Shown here in pieces: positions 8,387-16,584 of a stretch of 64,000 nucleotides of DNA. Within the stretch, counting starts at the first letter, position 1; the number at the start of each line of letters is the position of its first letter. Source of the DNA: Verrucomicrobiota bacterium (GTDB lineage: Bacteria > Verrucomicrobiota > Verrucomicrobiia > JABWAM01). Below the pieces are notes generated by a model that was given only the letters and a program-made list of their open reading frames with translations, was not told the DNA's origin and ran no database searches. Made by a program: the position numbers and the translations under genes. Location of the stretch: the NCBI GenBank assembly GCA_023269615.1, contig JAHFSY010000011.1, positions 29,877 to 93,876 of the forward strand. Reading direction: 5' to 3'.

Positions 8387-9028
8387 ATGCTGAAAAACCC
8401 TTGGCAGCCGGGAAACAAAGACCTCAGCTTCACGTTGGTGGAACTGGTCGTCGCAATCTCGGTGATCGCGCTGCTCATCGCATTGGTGATCCCGGTCATG
8501 GCGCGGGCGAGAGAACGCCAGGCCAGATCCTACTGTCTTTCCAACATCCGTCAGATCGGCCTGGCTTTCAAACAATACTCTATCGATGGCCTCGACTTTT
8601 TTCCCCCATATCCCTACCCCGTTGGTGTTAATCCCTACGCCACTTCCTCCTCGGTCTTTCTTGGTCTCACCAACGGCCACTATCTGCACGTCGGTAGCAT
8701 CTACGTCTGCCCGCTCGATCGCTCTCGAAGACCCGGCACGGTCAATGCCTTCGGCATCTCCAATAACTCCTACGCCTGCTCCGTGGCCGACCTGACCGGC
8801 CGCACGGGCCTCACGGAAGCAGTCACCTCAGACAACCCCATGGTCTTCGACCGCGGGCTCGCCGGCGCACCGGGTTGGATCAAAAACCTCACCAACGCCA
8901 CATGGCTCGCCAGCTCACCCCACGGCACTGATGGCGGCAACATCTTTTACGCAGACGGCCGGTCAGGCTTCAAAAATTTCTTCGACACCGGCAAGGATGG
9001 CACCAACGGTTTCGTGCTCGAGCCCTGA
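8387..9028 (+). CDS. Type IV pilin-like/pseudopilin protein with H..DG motif
   Basis: 213 aa. The N-terminus carries a prepilin-type motif, S|FTLVELVVAISVIALLIALVIPVM, with Glu at +5 but Ser rather than Gly at -1. The C-terminal half has HGTDGGNIFYADGRSG, the H-then-DG signature of the large DUF1559-related families in Planctomycetes and Verrucomicrobia. SYCLSNIRQIGLAFKQYS after the helix is also typical. Such proteins are exported through type II secretion or pilin-like systems, but their roles are mostly unknown. It is a single gene between repeat elements, with no operon partner. Confidence 0.82.
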   Translation: MLKNPWQPGNKDLSFTLVELVVAISVIALLIALVIPVMARARERQARSYCLSNIRQIGLAFKQYSIDGLDFFPPYPYPVGVNPYATSSSVFLGLTNGHYLHVGSIYVCPLDRSRRPGTVNAFGISNNSYACSVADLTGRTGLTEAVTSDNPMVFDRGLAGAPGWIKNLTNATWLASSPHGTDGGNIFYADGRSGFKNFFDTGKDGTNGFVLEP

Positions 9029-9047
9029 TAAATTTGGAGGAGGCGAT

Positions 9048-9178
9048 TGTCCGCAGATTTTCAGAATGACGAACCTTTTTCACGCAGCACCGCTGCGTGA
9101 AAAAGCTTTGCGCCTTCGCGTCTTTGCGCGAACCCCTCCGAAAATCTGCGTCCGTCTGCGAAATCTGCGGAGAATTTC
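9048..9178. repeat. Word-repeat element of the CGCAGATT type (family F, copy 1)
   Basis: Gap between two genes. It contains TCCGCAGATTTTC at the left and the inverted GAAAATCTGCGTCCGTCTGCG plus AATCTGCGGAGA at the right. A perfect 13-bp hairpin lies inside (TTTTTCACGCAGC, loop ACC, 9076-9104). Next to it are GCGCCTTCGCGTCTTTGCGCG words. Related copies are at 40932-41607 and 43980-44272. No gene is visible in 9029-9265. Confidence 0.75.
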
Positions 9179-9265
9179 CGACGGCAACAGGGCTCTGCTC
9201 CGCTTGAAAGGCAATCTTGCGCAAAACATTCCTTCAATCCATAATCCCCAACCCATCGCCCCTCC

Positions 9266-10813
9266 ATGAAGGCCCGTTCTCCATCCCGATCGCGTGCCGC
9301 TGCCCGTGGCCGGATGCTCACGTCCCCGCTCTCACCCGCAACTTCCCCCGGCAAGGATTTCAATGCCATGCGCGATGCCGTCAGCAAGGCCTGCGAGCTC
9401 AAGACCAAGATCACCTATGACTTGAAGGGACGGAAGAAAACCATGGTCGTCTGCTCGCAGGACACACGTGACGAGGTCCTCCGCAAGTCCGCCGAATATC
9501 TCAAGATCATCACGGGCAAGCGGCGCCTCACGCCCAAGGTCAAGAAGGAGATCGTCCGCCACACCCTTGAGAACTTCGACAACTTCTACAACCGCGGGTT
9601 CCTCACGTACCGCAAGAGCGTGGCGGAGGCGAAGGATTTTGCGGCGCTCGAATGGGAGGGGCGCGGCTCGATCATGCACGACCTGCTCGGGCGCCAGTTC
9701 ATTGACTGCCTCGGCGGCTACGGCATCTACAACATGGGAATGTGCCACCCGAAGATCGTCGAGGCCGTGCGCGCGCAGGCGTTGCGCATGCCGCTTTCCT
9801 CGCAGGAACTGCTCGACCCGCTGCGCGGCGCGCTGGCCGAGTTGCTCGGCGAACTCGCGCCGGGCGATTTGCAGGAATGTTTCTTCATCAACAACGGCAC
9901 CGACGCCGTCGAGGGCGCTCTCAAGCTGGCGCGGCTGCATACGAGGCGCGTGGGCTTCATTTCCTCCGTCGGCGGCTTTCACGGCAAGAGCATGGGATCG
10001 CTCTCCGTCATGGGAAAACACACCTACCGCCACCCCTTCGAGCCGCTGCTTCCCCAGATTCATTTCGTTCCATTCGGAGACAAGAAGGCGCTGGAGGACG
10101 AGTTCAAGAAATTAAAGGCCGTGGGCGACGACGCAGCGGCGCTGATCCTCGAGCCCGTTCAGGGCGAGGCGGGCGCCATCGTTCCCCCCAACGATTACCT
10201 GCCTGCGGCGCGCAAACTGTGCGATGAGTACGGAACCTTGTTGATTCTCGACGAGGTGCAGACGGGGTTTGGGCGGACCGGAAAAATCTTCGCATGCGAA
10301 CACTGGCACGTGGTGCCGGACATCCTCTGCCTCGGAAAGAGCATCGGCGGCGGCGTGATGCCGCTCTCGGCATTCATGGGCAATTCCGAAATCTGGAAGG
10401 TGCTGGAGGAGAATCCTTTCATCCACAGCTCGACATTCGGCGGAAACCCGATGGCATGCGCGGCCGGCATCGCGGCCATCCACGTGATGCTTGAGGAAAA
10501 ACTACCGGAGCAGGCAGCCCAGAAGGGGCATTTCATGCTCAAGCGATTAAAGACATTGAAGGCACGCTACCCGCATATCCTCACAGACGTTCATGGGATG
10601 GGCCTCCTCATCGGCATGGATTTCATCAACGATGAAACCGGCTACCGCGTGGCCGCGGGCTTGTTCAAGCGCGGCATCCTGGTGGCAGGCACTCTCATCA
10701 GCTCCAAAACCATCCGCATCGAACCCGCCCTCAACATCAGCTACGACCTTCTGCATGTGGTGCTCGACAAGCTCGAAGAGGTGCTGCGGGAAATTGCCCA
10801 TGGAAAAGCATGA
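9266..10813 (+). CDS. patA: Putrescine aminotransferase
   Basis: 515 aa from ATG 9266. ATG 9368 gives 481 aa, closer to E. coli PatA (459 aa), and the extra residues are low-complexity and basic, so the later start is plausible. It matches PatA/YgjG throughout: NRGFLTYRKSVAEA, IDCLGGYGIYNMGMCHP, SQELLDPLRGALAELL, NNGTDAVEGALKLAR, HGKSMGSLSVMGK, ILEPVQGEAGAIVPPNDYL and DEVQTGFGRTGKIFACEHW. The PLP lysine is in CLGKSIGGGVMPL (about residue 357). It converts putrescine and 2-oxoglutarate to 4-aminobutanal and glutamate in polyamine catabolism. No gabD-like aldehyde dehydrogenase is nearby. Confidence 0.9.
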   Translation: MKARSPSRSRAAARGRMLTSPLSPATSPGKDFNAMRDAVSKACELKTKITYDLKGRKKTMVVCSQDTRDEVLRKSAEYLKIITGKRRLTPKVKKEIVRHTLENFDNFYNRGFLTYRKSVAEAKDFAALEWEGRGSIMHDLLGRQFIDCLGGYGIYNMGMCHPKIVEAVRAQALRMPLSSQELLDPLRGALAELLGELAPGDLQECFFINNGTDAVEGALKLARLHTRRVGFISSVGGFHGKSMGSLSVMGKHTYRHPFEPLLPQIHFVPFGDKKALEDEFKKLKAVGDDAAALILEPVQGEAGAIVPPNDYLPAARKLCDEYGTLLILDEVQTGFGRTGKIFACEHWHVVPDILCLGKSIGGGVMPLSAFMGNSEIWKVLEENPFIHSSTFGGNPMACAAGIAAIHVMLEEKLPEQAAQKGHFMLKRLKTLKARYPHILTDVHGMGLLIGMDFINDETGYRVAAGLFKRGILVAGTLISSKTIRIEPALNISYDLLHVVLDKLEEVLREIAHGKA

Positions 10814-10815
10814 AA

Positions 10816-10900
10816 ACAACCACGGATGGGCGCAGATGGGCACGGATCAAACTGCTCAGGCCCTGGCTTATCCGTGTTTCATCCGTGTACATCCGTGGTT
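10816..10900. repeat. Word-repeat hairpin of the CACGGATG type (family E, copy 1)
   Basis: Three bases after the patA stop. Left arm CAACCACGGATGGGCGCAG with a second CACGGAT word. Right arm TCATCCGTGT plus ACATCCGTGGTT. The arms are imperfect inverted copies built of a repeated 10-12 nt word. Related elements are at 19046-19193 and 52064-52217. Confidence 0.8.
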
Positions 10901-10940
10901 AAAATTCTGATCTCCCACCTGTAGAATCACTGCATTTTTT

Positions 10941-11657
10941 ATGAATCCATCATTTGAACTCCCGCCCGATCCGCCTCCTCACCTCTCCCACGTCAACCTG
11001 GAGAAACATCTCCAGTCGAAAATTCGCATTGTCACCCTGGGCGACTCGGTCACGTACTCGCAGGCCGACTTCGAGAAATGCTGGCCGGTGGTCCTCGAAC
11101 GCCGGCTGAAGGAACTTCTCAAGGAGGACTCCATTTCCGTGGCCAACGCGGGGATCGGCGGAACCACCAGCGGACAGGCGCTTGCACGATGGGATCGCGA
11201 CGTGGTTCCTTACAAGCCAACCGTCCTCATTCTGGCATGCATCCTCAATGACGGTTACCTGCGTGATGGCGTGAAATGCGCCGGGTTCGGAAACAAGTTC
11301 ACGAAGCACACGCGTCGCGAGGCCACCGCCTGCTGGACGGAGCTCGTGCAGCGCGCGAAAAAGATCAAGGCAAAAACCGTGCTCTGGACGACGAACCCAT
11401 GGCTGACCTACTGGGTGAATGAGGCCTCAGACGACTGGGTCTATGCGCAGGACCGTTCGTATGACCGAATCCGCCGCCGTTACATGAAATTCGCGGCGAA
11501 CAACAAGCTGCCCCTCGTGGACACCTATCGCGAGTTCATGAAGCAACATGACGTTGCAAGCCTGATGGATGACTGGCTGCATCACAGCGCCAAGGGAGCC
11601 GAGCTGATCGCCGGGTGCATCGCGAACCAGGTCGCCGGCATGATCGGAAAGAAATAA
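10941..11657 (+). CDS. SGNH/GDSL-type hydrolase
   Basis: 238 aa, no signal peptide. The four SGNH blocks are visible: block I TLGDSVTYS (nucleophile Ser about 37), block II NAGIGGTTSGQ, block III ACILNDG (oxyanion Asn), and block V DDWLHHSAKGAEL (Asp-x-x-His). It is an esterase or lipase-like hydrolase of unknown substrate, often acting on acetylated sugars or lipids. It stands alone between a repeat element and the convergent mntR gene. Confidence 0.85.
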   Translation: MNPSFELPPDPPPHLSHVNLEKHLQSKIRIVTLGDSVTYSQADFEKCWPVVLERRLKELLKEDSISVANAGIGGTTSGQALARWDRDVVPYKPTVLILACILNDGYLRDGVKCAGFGNKFTKHTRREATACWTELVQRAKKIKAKTVLWTTNPWLTYWVNEASDDWVYAQDRSYDRIRRRYMKFAANNKLPLVDTYREFMKQHDVASLMDDWLHHSAKGAELIAGCIANQVAGMIGKK

Positions 11658-11663
11658 AACCCG

Positions 11664-12059
11664 TCACCTTTTCCGCACTTCAAGCCAGCGGGCGAGACAC
11701 TTCAACGTCTTCGGGCTGATGTGATGCTCCATGCCCTCCGCGTCCGCGTCCGCCGTCCTGGCGTCCACACCCAGCTCGATGAGAAACTTGCGGATGAGAC
11801 GATGGCGGCGCTGCATGTCGCTGGCCGCCGCGCGGCCCGTGCGCGTCAGGGTGAGCCCGCGGTATTTCTCATACGTGAGATAGCCGTTGCGCGAGAGCTT
11901 CTGGATCATGCGCGTGACGCTCGGCCCCTTCAGCTCCAGGCGCTGCGCGATCTCCACCGCCTTGGCGTACCCCTTGCTCTCGATCAACTCGTAGATCGCT
12001 TCAAGATAGTCCTGCTCCGCGGGGCTGACGCGGTGATTGTCCCGGGCGTTGCGCTTCAT
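11664..12059 (-). CDS. mntR: Manganese-dependent repressor MntR (DtxR family)
   Basis: 131 aa from ATG 12059; an in-frame ATG at 12128 would start inside the operator, so the shorter form is chosen. The N-terminal winged helix holds EQDYLEAIYELIESKGYAK and GPSVTRMIQKLSRNGYLTYE. The Asp in EQDYLEAIY matches the MntR position that differs from the Met of DtxR. The dimer/metal region has RRHRLIRKFLIELGV and DAEGMEHHIS, which hold the Mn ligands Glu and His. No SH3 domain follows, as expected for MntR. It represses Mn importers when Mn is plentiful. It diverges from an OprB-type porin, with a palindromic operator between them, and mntH follows the porin. Confidence 0.88.
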   Translation of the reverse strand: MKRNARDNHRVSPAEQDYLEAIYELIESKGYAKAVEIAQRLELKGPSVTRMIQKLSRNGYLTYEKYRGLTLTRTGRAAASDMQRRHRLIRKFLIELGVDARTADADAEGMEHHISPKTLKCLARWLEVRKR

Positions 12060-12108
12060 CCGCCCTCTTCTATTCACGACCGGACGGCCACGCAAGACAA
12101 ATAGGTCG

Positions 12109-12137
12109 TTGCCACAATTGTTAGCCACGGCTAAGAT
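12109..12137 (+). promoter_or_regulatory. Porin promoter with overlapping MntR-type operator
   Basis: TTGCCA (12109-12114), a 17-nt spacer and TAAGAT (12132-12137) make a good sigma-70 promoter for the porin gene. The perfect palindrome TTAGCC-AC-GGCTAA (12121-12134) covers the spacer and start of the -10. Bound repressor would therefore block RNA polymerase. A second similar site lies before mntH (13567-13580). Confidence 0.65.
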
Positions 12138-12187
12138 TCATGGCAATCATGATTGACACGGCCGCGCGCATGCCTAGGAATGAAAGC

Positions 12188-13537
12188 ATGACCCCTCAAG
12201 GGATTTTTCCGGCATTTGCGGTCCTGCTCCTGCTCTCCGTCCCCTGGCTGAGGGCGCAGGAGCAGACCACCTCCCTTGTGGAGGGGCTGGCGAGGGACAT
12301 CCACTTCTCCGATCGGATGACGGGCGACTGGGGCGGGGCGCGGGCAACGCTTGCCGAGCATGGCGTGGACTGCGTGCTCGCCTATACCGGGGAGGCGATG
12401 ACCGATCTTTCCGGCGGATTGCGACGGGGAACCGCCGCCGAGGGGCTTTGGGAGATGGGTTTTGTCACCGACCTAGAGAAACTTCTCGGCTGGAAGGGAG
12501 GCACGTTTCATGTGTTCAGCTACTGGCTGCATGGAGCGAGCCCAACCTTCAAGTACGTTGGCGACATCCAGGGTGTAAGCAACATTGATGGCTTTGACAC
12601 GCTTCGTCTCAATGAGCTCTGGCTCCAGCAGGAATGGCTGGACAACCGACTTTCGTTGCGATTCGGGCAGCTGGCGGAAGATGAGGAATTCATGATCGGG
12701 GAATATTCGTCGCTTTTCATCAATGGTGCGTTTGGCGATACGGTCACCGTGAGCGGCAACCTGCCCGTTCCAACTTATCCGATGAGCGCCCCGGGCATCC
12801 GTCTCCGAACCGACCCCGTGGATTTCTTCTATTTCCAGGCCGCGGTGTACGATGGAGATGTGTCGGCCCAAAACCTGAACGACACCGGCACACGCATCAA
12901 CATCAACCGTCACGACGGATTCTTTTCGATCTACGAGATGGGTTGCCTGGTGAATCATGAAAAGAACTCCAAGTCCCTGCCCGGCTCATACAAGTTTGGC
13001 GCCTGGTATCACACGGGTTCGTTTGGCGACCAGCTGGCCGATGCGGATCATCTGTCCCTGGCAGATCCCGCATCCAGCGGGACACCCGTGTTCCATCAGG
13101 GCAATTACGGGCTCTACGGCATGGCCGACCAGATGGTGTACCGGGAGGACGCGAAGTCGAAACACCCGCAGGGGCTCGGGCTTTTTTTCACAGGAGGAAG
13201 CGCCCCGAACGACCGCAACCTGGTCTCGCTCCAGCTCGCGGGCGGACTTCATTACACGGGACTTCTGCCGGGCCGCGACGAGGATCTCCTGGGTCTTGCC
13301 GTGACGCATGTGGACATCGGCGACAACGCCCGCCAGTTCGATCGCGATACCAACGCCTTCAATGGCACGGATAACGCGATCCGCGATTATGAAACGACCA
13401 TGGAATTGACGTATCGCTACGTGGTGAACGAGTGGTGCTTTCTCCAGCCGGACGTCCAATGGGTCCTGCACCCCGGCGGCTCCCCCGCCGTCGGGGACGC
13501 GGTGGTGGCTGGGATGCGATTCCAGGTGCTCTTCTGA
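12188..13537 (+). CDS. OprB-family outer-membrane porin, probable manganese channel
   Basis: 449 aa from ATG 12188, which leaves room for the promoter at 12109-12137; the earlier ATG 12140 lies at the predicted transcript start. Signal peptide MTPQGIFPAFAVLLLLSVPWLRAQ. The mature protein is a beta-barrel of the OprB type: MTGDWGGARATLAEHGVD opens it, LNELWLQQEWLDNRLSLRFGQ is the conserved middle, and the end is the aromatic-terminated strand GMRFQVLF needed for BAM insertion. OprB porins usually pass sugars. Here it is flanked by mntR and mntH and has an MntR-type operator, so a role in Mn passage across the outer membrane is inferred, like MnoP in Bradyrhizobium. Confidence 0.82.
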   Translation: MTPQGIFPAFAVLLLLSVPWLRAQEQTTSLVEGLARDIHFSDRMTGDWGGARATLAEHGVDCVLAYTGEAMTDLSGGLRRGTAAEGLWEMGFVTDLEKLLGWKGGTFHVFSYWLHGASPTFKYVGDIQGVSNIDGFDTLRLNELWLQQEWLDNRLSLRFGQLAEDEEFMIGEYSSLFINGAFGDTVTVSGNLPVPTYPMSAPGIRLRTDPVDFFYFQAAVYDGDVSAQNLNDTGTRININRHDGFFSIYEMGCLVNHEKNSKSLPGSYKFGAWYHTGSFGDQLADADHLSLADPASSGTPVFHQGNYGLYGMADQMVYREDAKSKHPQGLGLFFTGGSAPNDRNLVSLQLAGGLHYTGLLPGRDEDLLGLAVTHVDIGDNARQFDRDTNAFNGTDNAIRDYETTMELTYRYVVNEWCFLQPDVQWVLHPGGSPAVGDAVVAGMRFQVLF

Positions 13538-13566
13538 GCCGGGAATCGTGGCGCATGCGTATATTA

Positions 13567-13580
13567 TTAGCCTTGGGTAA
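13567..13580 (+). promoter_or_regulatory. Second MntR-type operator, upstream of mntH
   Basis: TTAGCC-TT-GGGTAA differs by one base from the palindrome at 12121-12134. It overlaps TAATAT (13578-13583), a possible -10 element about 50 nt before the mntH start. The flank continues as TATTATTAGCC and TATTATTAACC. Confidence 0.55.
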
Positions 13581-13633
13581 TATTATTAACCGTGTCTATT
13601 GACAGAAGGGCGGCGGTGTGAAAGAATGACGGT

Positions 13634-15013
13634 GTGCTGCCAGCCATATCCCAACCAGAAACCCCACCCGCGTCCGATTCCCCCGGCTGGCGCAAGGCTG
13701 CTGGATCGCCAAGCCTCCCGGAAGTCCATCGCTCGGTCACCGTCCCGAAGGAGTACGGCTTCTGGCGGAAGGCGCTGGCTTTCGCCGGCCCCGGCTATCT
13801 CGTGGCGGTGGGATACATGGACCCTGGCAACTGGGCGACCGACCTGGCCGGCGGCTCCAAGTTCGGATACACGCTCCTGTCGGTCATCCTGCTTTCGAAC
13901 CTGATGGCCATCCTGCTCCAGTCGCTTTGCGCGCGGCTGGGCATCGTCACGGGACGCGACCTCGCGCAGGCCTGCCGCGATCATTACCCTGCTCCGGTTT
14001 CATTCGGGCTGTGGATCCTGTGCGAGATTGCCATATGCGCCTGCGACCTGGCGGAGGTGATTGGCTCGGCCATCGCCCTGAACCTTCTCTTCCATATCCC
14101 GCTCATCTGGGGTGTGTGCATCACCTCGCTGGACGTGCTGGCCGTGCTGTATTTGCAAAACAAGGGATTCCGCTACATCGAGGCCCTCGTCATCACACTC
14201 ATCGTTCTCATCGGCGGATGTTTCGCCATGGAGATCGTCTTTTCGCGCCCGGATATGAGGGCCGTGCTGGGAGGCTTCGTCCCGCGCCTCGAAATCATCC
14301 GCAACCCGGAGATGCTCTACATCGCCATCGGCATCCTCGGTGCCACCGTGATGCCCCACAACCTCTACCTCCACTCCTCGATCGTGCAAACGCGCAAGTA
14401 TGAGCAGACATCCGAGGGGAAGGCCGAGGCCATCAAGTTCGCCACGCTCGATTCCACGGTGGCTCTCATGTTCGCACTCTTCATCAACGCCGCGATCCTC
14501 ATCGTGGCCGCCGCGACGTTCCACACGCGCGGGCAGACGGAAGTCGCAGAAATCCAGGAGGCCTACAAGCTGCTCAGCCCGACTCTCGGCGCATCGCTCG
14601 CGAGCGTTGCCTTTGCAATCGCCCTGCTCGCATCGGGTCAAAACTCGACGCTCACGGGAACGCTCGCGGGACAGATCGTGATGGAGGGATTCCTCAACAT
14701 CCGCCTCCGCCCGTGGTTGCGCCGCCTCATCACGCGCCTCATCGCCATCGTTCCCGCCGTCATCTGCACGGCGATGTACGGCGAGAGCGGGACCACACGC
14801 CTCCTCATCTTGAGCCAGGTGGTGCTTAGCCTCCAGCTGAGCTTCGCCGTCATCCCCCTCATCCTTTTCACCAGCAGCCGGAAAAAAATGGGTGAGTTCA
14901 CGAATGCCATGTGGGTTCAAATTCTGGCATGGATTACCGCCTCGATCATCGTCATCCTCAACGTCAAATACCTGCTCGACTTTTTCGGCATCACCGCGTG
15001 GCTTACCCGCTGA
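13634..15013 (+). CDS. mntH: NRAMP family manganese transporter
   Basis: 459 aa from GTG 13634. Ten or eleven membrane segments are visible. The two metal-binding motifs are present: DPGN in helix 1 (about residue 61, [21 protein letters not shown]) and MPHN in helix 6 (about 238, [14 protein letters not shown]). Both belong to the proton-coupled Mn/Fe importers. It follows the porin, carries a TTAGCC-type operator in its leader and is followed 4 bp later by a universal stress protein gene. The neighbourhood (mntR, Mn-type SOD) points to Mn2+ as substrate. Confidence 0.93.
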   Translation: MLPAISQPETPPASDSPGWRKAAGSPSLPEVHRSVTVPKEYGFWRKALAFAGPGYLVAVGYMDPGNWATDLAGGSKFGYTLLSVILLSNLMAILLQSLCARLGIVTGRDLAQACRDHYPAPVSFGLWILCEIAICACDLAEVIGSAIALNLLFHIPLIWGVCITSLDVLAVLYLQNKGFRYIEALVITLIVLIGGCFAMEIVFSRPDMRAVLGGFVPRLEIIRNPEMLYIAIGILGATVMPHNLYLHSSIVQTRKYEQTSEGKAEAIKFATLDSTVALMFALFINAAILIVAAATFHTRGQTEVAEIQEAYKLLSPTLGASLASVAFAIALLASGQNSTLTGTLAGQIVMEGFLNIRLRPWLRRLITRLIAIVPAVICTAMYGESGTTRLLILSQVVLSLQLSFAVIPLILFTSSRKKMGEFTNAMWVQILAWITASIIVILNVKYLLDFFGITAWLTR

Positions 15014-15017
15014 CCCC

Positions 15018-15437
15018 ATGTACAAGAACATCCTCGTCACCCTGAACAACAGCGAACAGGACAAGAACCTGCTCGCGCACGTGTCCGAGCTGGCCCGCCT
15101 GACCCGCGCACATCTGCTGCTCGCGCATGTCGCCGACGGCTGGGCGGCGAGGAATTACGACGCCCTGAAGCTTGCGGAGTCCGAGGAAATGAAAGCTGAC
15201 CGCGCCTACCTCGAAGGCATCGCCGGACAGATGAAAGGTGAAGGTCTGCAAGTATCCACACATCTCGCGATGGGCGATCCTCCCGCGGAAATTCTCAAAG
15301 TAGCGGAGAGGGAAGGTTGCGACCTGATCGCCATGACCACCCACGGCCATCGTCTGCTGGGCGACATCATCCTCGGCAGCACCATCGAAAACGTTCGTCA
15401 CAAATCCCGGATTCCAATCCTCGTTGTGCGAGGTTGA
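15018..15437 (+). CDS. Universal stress protein (UspA family)
   Basis: 139 aa from ATG 15018, in a longer open frame whose upstream part lies within mntH. UspA fold: MYKNILVTLNNSEQDKNLL at the start and TTHGHRLLGDIILGSTIENV followed by IPILVV at the end. The last segment is the nucleotide-binding loop, a variant of G-2x-G-9x-G(S/T). Usp domains often accompany transporters. The 4-bp gap to mntH implies co-transcription, so it probably senses or modulates Mn or stress state. Confidence 0.88.
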   Translation: MYKNILVTLNNSEQDKNLLAHVSELARLTRAHLLLAHVADGWAARNYDALKLAESEEMKADRAYLEGIAGQMKGEGLQVSTHLAMGDPPAEILKVAEREGCDLIAMTTHGHRLLGDIILGSTIENVRHKSRIPILVVRG

Positions 15438-15484
15438 CCGCGGATGGACGGATCGGTCTGCCCGTTTTGATTTGGAATCGGCTC

Positions 15485-15575
15485 GTCATTCTTGTGCCTC
15501 TTGCGCCTTTTTGTGGCCATTTTCCGCGTGCCGAACAGACGAATTGGCCGCAAAGAGGCACAAAAAGCACAGGGC
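15485..15575. repeat. Word-repeat hairpin of the TTGTGCCTC type (family J)
   Basis: Left arm TTGTGCCTCTTGCGCC (from 15491) and right arm with CGCAAAGAGGCACAAAAAG (to about 15570) are inverted, imperfect copies. It lies between uspA and sodA. No gene is visible in 15438-15714. Confidence 0.65.
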
Positions 15576-15714
15576 AACCACCCCGCATCCAGATTTGGAA
15601 GAACCTCTGAGTCCAAATGCGTAAGCCATGACTCTCGCTTGCTCCACCATGCCTTTGTGCTAAACATGCATAAACCATCGCGCAACATTTCCAAATCAAC
15701 CCAAGGAGTTTCCC

Positions 15715-16536
15715 ATGATCACACGCCGCCAGGCCATCAAGACCGCCGTCCTCACCACCGCCGCCATCGCCACCCTCCGCCATCTTCCCGGCATCCCCGA
15801 TCTTTCCGCTGCGACCGTTGACGTTCCACCAACCGGACCTTTCACGCTTCCGCCCCTCGGCTACGACTACGATGCGCTGGAACCGTTCATTGATGATGAG
15901 ACCATGCATCTCCACCACGACAAACATCACGCCGCGTATGTGGCGAATCTGAACAAGGCCGTGGCGGGCCATCCCAATCTCGAGAAAAAGTCCGTCGAGG
16001 AATTGCTCCGCAACCTCGATGCCGTTCCCGAGGCCATCCGCACCGCGGTGCGCAACCAGGGCGGTGGGCACTACAACCACTCACTTTTTTGGAAGACGCT
16101 CTCGAAAAATGAAGGCGGCCAGCCCAAGGGCGAGCTTGCGAAGGCGATGGACAGGAGTTTCGGTGGCTACGCAAAATTTCAAGAGTCATTCACCAAGGCA
16201 GGCACCTCCGTTTTTGGAAGCGGATGGGCATGGCTGAGTCTGGCGCTGGGCAAGGACCGCGTCATCGAAAAGGAACTCATCATCGAGACCACCCCCAACC
16301 AGGACAGCCCCATCATGAAAGGCCATGTGCCGCTGCTGGGCATGGACGTATGGGAACACGCGTACTACCTGAAATATCAAAATCGCCGCCCCGAATACAT
16401 CGCGGCGTTTTACAATGTGATCAACTGGGACTACGTCACTGAGAGATTTCTCAAGCACAGCGCATTCATTGATGACCGGGACTCTCTCACACTCTATCCC
16501 AAGCTCGATGAATCCGGACGCGGCCCCGGGATGTAA
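15715..16536 (+). CDS. sodA: Exported superoxide dismutase, Mn type
   Basis: 273 aa. The N-terminus has a twin-arginine-like signal, [21 protein letters not shown], so export folded with metal is likely. Metal ligands are His in MHLHHDKHH (about 66), His in [11 protein letters not shown] (about 121), and Asp and His in [12 protein letters not shown] (about 210-214). The GGHYNH context and GSGWAWL are the pattern of Mn rather than Fe enzymes. It is longer than usual because of the leader and a short C-terminal tail. It detoxifies superoxide in the periplasm. The adjacent mntR-porin-mntH-uspA locus fits its cofactor need. Confidence 0.9.
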   Translation: MITRRQAIKTAVLTTAAIATLRHLPGIPDLSAATVDVPPTGPFTLPPLGYDYDALEPFIDDETMHLHHDKHHAAYVANLNKAVAGHPNLEKKSVEELLRNLDAVPEAIRTAVRNQGGGHYNHSLFWKTLSKNEGGQPKGELAKAMDRSFGGYAKFQESFTKAGTSVFGSGWAWLSLALGKDRVIEKELIIETTPNQDSPIMKGHVPLLGMDVWEHAYYLKYQNRRPEYIAAFYNVINWDYVTERFLKHSAFIDDRDSLTLYPKLDESGRGPGM

Positions 16537-16538
16537 AG

Positions 16539-16560
16539 GCGCTTTGCAGAAGCGCAGCTA
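16539..16560. repeat. Short hairpin ending in CTAC after sodA
   Basis: GCGCTT-TGCAG-AAGCGC followed by AGCTA lies 3 nt after the sodA stop. It resembles half of the GTAG-headed family (compare 57895-57919). There is no T-run, so it is not a clear terminator. Confidence 0.5.
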
Positions 16561-16584
16561 CATCAAGCCTGTCGCGACCCCATC

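Noticed and set aside
13599..13627. TTGACA-N17-AAGAAT as the mntH promoter
   Set aside because: It would put the transcript start at or beyond the GTG start codon. The TAATAT overlapped by the operator at 13567-13580 fits better.
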